NCBI GenBank assembly: GCA_000344275.1
Contig: AORU01000007.1
Span: 59,292 to 123,291, forward strand
DNA length: 64,000 nucleotides
Direction: 5' to 3'
Origin: Streptococcus oralis subsp. tigurinus AZ_3a
Lineage (GTDB): Bacteria; Bacillota; Bacilli; Lactobacillales; Streptococcaceae
Position numbers and translations under genes: made by a program. Shown one piece after another: positions 63,132 through 64,000 of this stretch; position 1 is the stretch's first letter, and each line of letters begins with the position of its first letter. The notes under the pieces were generated by a model, which did not search any database, had not been told where the DNA came from, and saw only the letters and a list, made by a program, of their open reading frames with translations.

Positions 63132-64000
63132 ATGAGAGACCTAAAAATCATGAAAAAGATTGATTTATTAAAATGCTTATCCATTATCACAAAAGACGGA
63201 TTAAGAACACAAAAATTTAAGAATAGCCATTTACAGCTCATCTCTTCAGCTGAAGAAGGAAGACGAGGATCTGTATTTGCTTATCGTTCAAAAGCGAATA
63301 TGGTGAAAGCACGTGGTGTTGTTTTAACCTCTGTCGAATCATTGCTGGAGAATCAGGATCAGTTTACACACTGGACCCCTAACGTATATTGCTATGGAAG
63401 CTATAGCGATGCTGGACGACGGATTACACGTGGCCACTCTGAAGATAATCTTAGACAGATTAACACATTCTACATTGACTTTGATATTACCTCTGCAGCT
63501 GAAGAAATGACGACAGGAGATATTTTAACTGCTTCCCTGGAGCTAGGTTTTATGCCGACGTTGATTCTAAAATCTGATAAAGGATTTCAAGCCTATTTTG
63601 TCCTATCAGAATCGGCCTATGTTACAGCTCATTCTCAGTTTCGAGTGGTGAAGGTGGCCAAAGCGATTTCTCAAAATTTGAGAAATTACTTTGCTCAAAC
63701 TTTACCAGTAGACTTAACTTGTAACCATTTTGGGATTGCTCGGATTCCTCGAACTGATAATGTTGAATTCTTTGATGCTGACTATACTTATTCGTTCCAG
63801 GAGTGGTTAGATTGGTCAATGAAGCAATCAGACCTTCCCTTCCCAAGTAAAAAGCCAAATTTGACGGTTATTTCAGGTTCTGAAGGGGTAAAACAGATTG
63901 ATGAACCCTGGTATCAATTGCTGATGAGAGAGGGAAATATCAAAGGTGGAAAAGCCTTGATGGGAAGAAATAATGTTCTTTTCACGTTGGCTTTAGCTAA
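63132..64000 (+). CDS. Replication initiator / primase-like protein (3' truncated by window)
   Basis: At least 289 codons, open to the right edge. Starts at ATG 63,132 or ATG 63,150 (neither has a perfect ribosome site). The N-terminal 200 residues include TFYIDFDITSAAEEMTTGDI, LILKSDKGFQAYFVL and LTCNHFGIARIPRTDN, the pattern of archaeo-eukaryotic-primase-like (RepA/PriCT) initiators in Gram-positive islands and plasmids: acidic metal residues, then SDKG, then a His/Arg box. It would start element replication. Confidence 0.75.
   Translation, partial: MRDLKIMKKIDLLKCLSIITKDGLRTQKFKNSHLQLISSAEEGRRGSVFAYRSKANMVKARGVVLTSVESLLENQDQFTHWTPNVYCYGSYSDAGRRITRGHSEDNLRQINTFYIDFDITSAAEEMTTGDILTASLELGFMPTLILKSDKGFQAYFVLSESAYVTAHSQFRVVKVAKAISQNLRNYFAQTLPVDLTCNHFGIARIPRTDNVEFFDADYTYSFQEWLDWSMKQSDLPFPSKKPNLTVISGSEGVKQIDEPWYQLLMREGNIKGGKALMGRNNVLFTLALA

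Larger units (their letters stand above)
60590..64000 (+). mobile_element. Second mobile element, left part (runs off the right edge)
   Basis: After the gloA-like gene the core gene order breaks. A series of small plus-strand genes without core homologues leads to a replication initiator/primase-like protein. Codon use is more AT-rich. No integrase or transfer gene is visible in the window, so I cannot tell whether it is an integrative mobilisable element, a phage satellite, or another ICE. Confidence 0.7.

Overview
The window is low-GC Firmicute DNA from a streptococcus, almost certainly of the mitis group (Streptococcus mitis, oralis or pneumoniae relatives). The reasons are the core gene order rplU-prp-rpmA, LysR-lspA-rluD, proBAC, tmk-holB-yabA-rsmI, trmFO, pyrH-frr-cvfB, phoH, ald, comEA-comEC, infC-rpmI-rplT, gloA-like; a SigX (cin-box) sequence before comEA; and a LytA-type choline-binding amidase. 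That amidase lacks the Thr-Gly pair found near the C-terminus of typical pneumococcal LytA, as the S. mitis/phage alleles do.

Region 1 (1-~10,490) is the 3' end of a siphovirus prophage: tape measure (cut by the left edge), a small tail protein, a tail-tip protein with a collagen-like stretch, a DUF859 structural protein, a DUF1366 protein, two holin-like proteins, and the LytA-like endolysin with a terminator. The prophage ends directly against the 3' third of an antigen I/II-type LPxTG adhesin gene, so it appears to sit inside that gene.

Region 2 (~10,490-~31,660) is a Tn916/ICEBs1-like integrative conjugative element (ICE). It holds two DUF961 proteins, the coupling protein TcpA, an oriT-like GC-rich hairpin beside a large 18-bp-stem hairpin, a Rep_trans/MobT relaxase, small regulatory and accessory genes (two XRE repressors, ArdA-like anti-restriction candidates), the transfer machinery (TcpC, TcpD, TcpE, VirB4-type ATPase, VirB6-like TcpH, lysozyme/CHAP hydrolase), an LPxTG surface protein and a membrane protein. 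It ends with a row of small unknown gene cassettes separated by near-identical terminator/promoter modules, then a DUF771 excisionase-like protein and a tyrosine integrase. A SAP-domain gene on the minus strand lies just beyond.

Region 3 (~32,800-60,590) is core chromosome: a HAD phosphatase and an HD-domain phosphohydrolase, a DEAD-box helicase with an oxidoreductase, the L21/L27 operon with its leader RNA and Prp protease, LspA/RluD, the proline pathway (proB-proA-proC), replication and nucleotide genes (tmk, holB, yabA), rsmI, trmFO, pyrH-frr, cvfB, phoH, ald with a CcpA-like operator inside its promoter, the DNA-uptake genes comEA-comEC, and the infC-rpmI-rplT operon with an L20-type leader and a non-canonical infC start.

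Region 4 (~60,595-64,000, open to the right) is the start of a second mobile element inserted after the gloA-like gene. It has small genes of unknown function, a CxxC zinc-motif protein, a DUF2786 protein, a nonsense-broken duplicate of the zinc motif, and a replication initiator/primase-like protein cut by the right edge.

Family names come from recalled motifs and gene order, not from searches. No tRNA, rRNA, CRISPR array or intact insertion sequence was seen.
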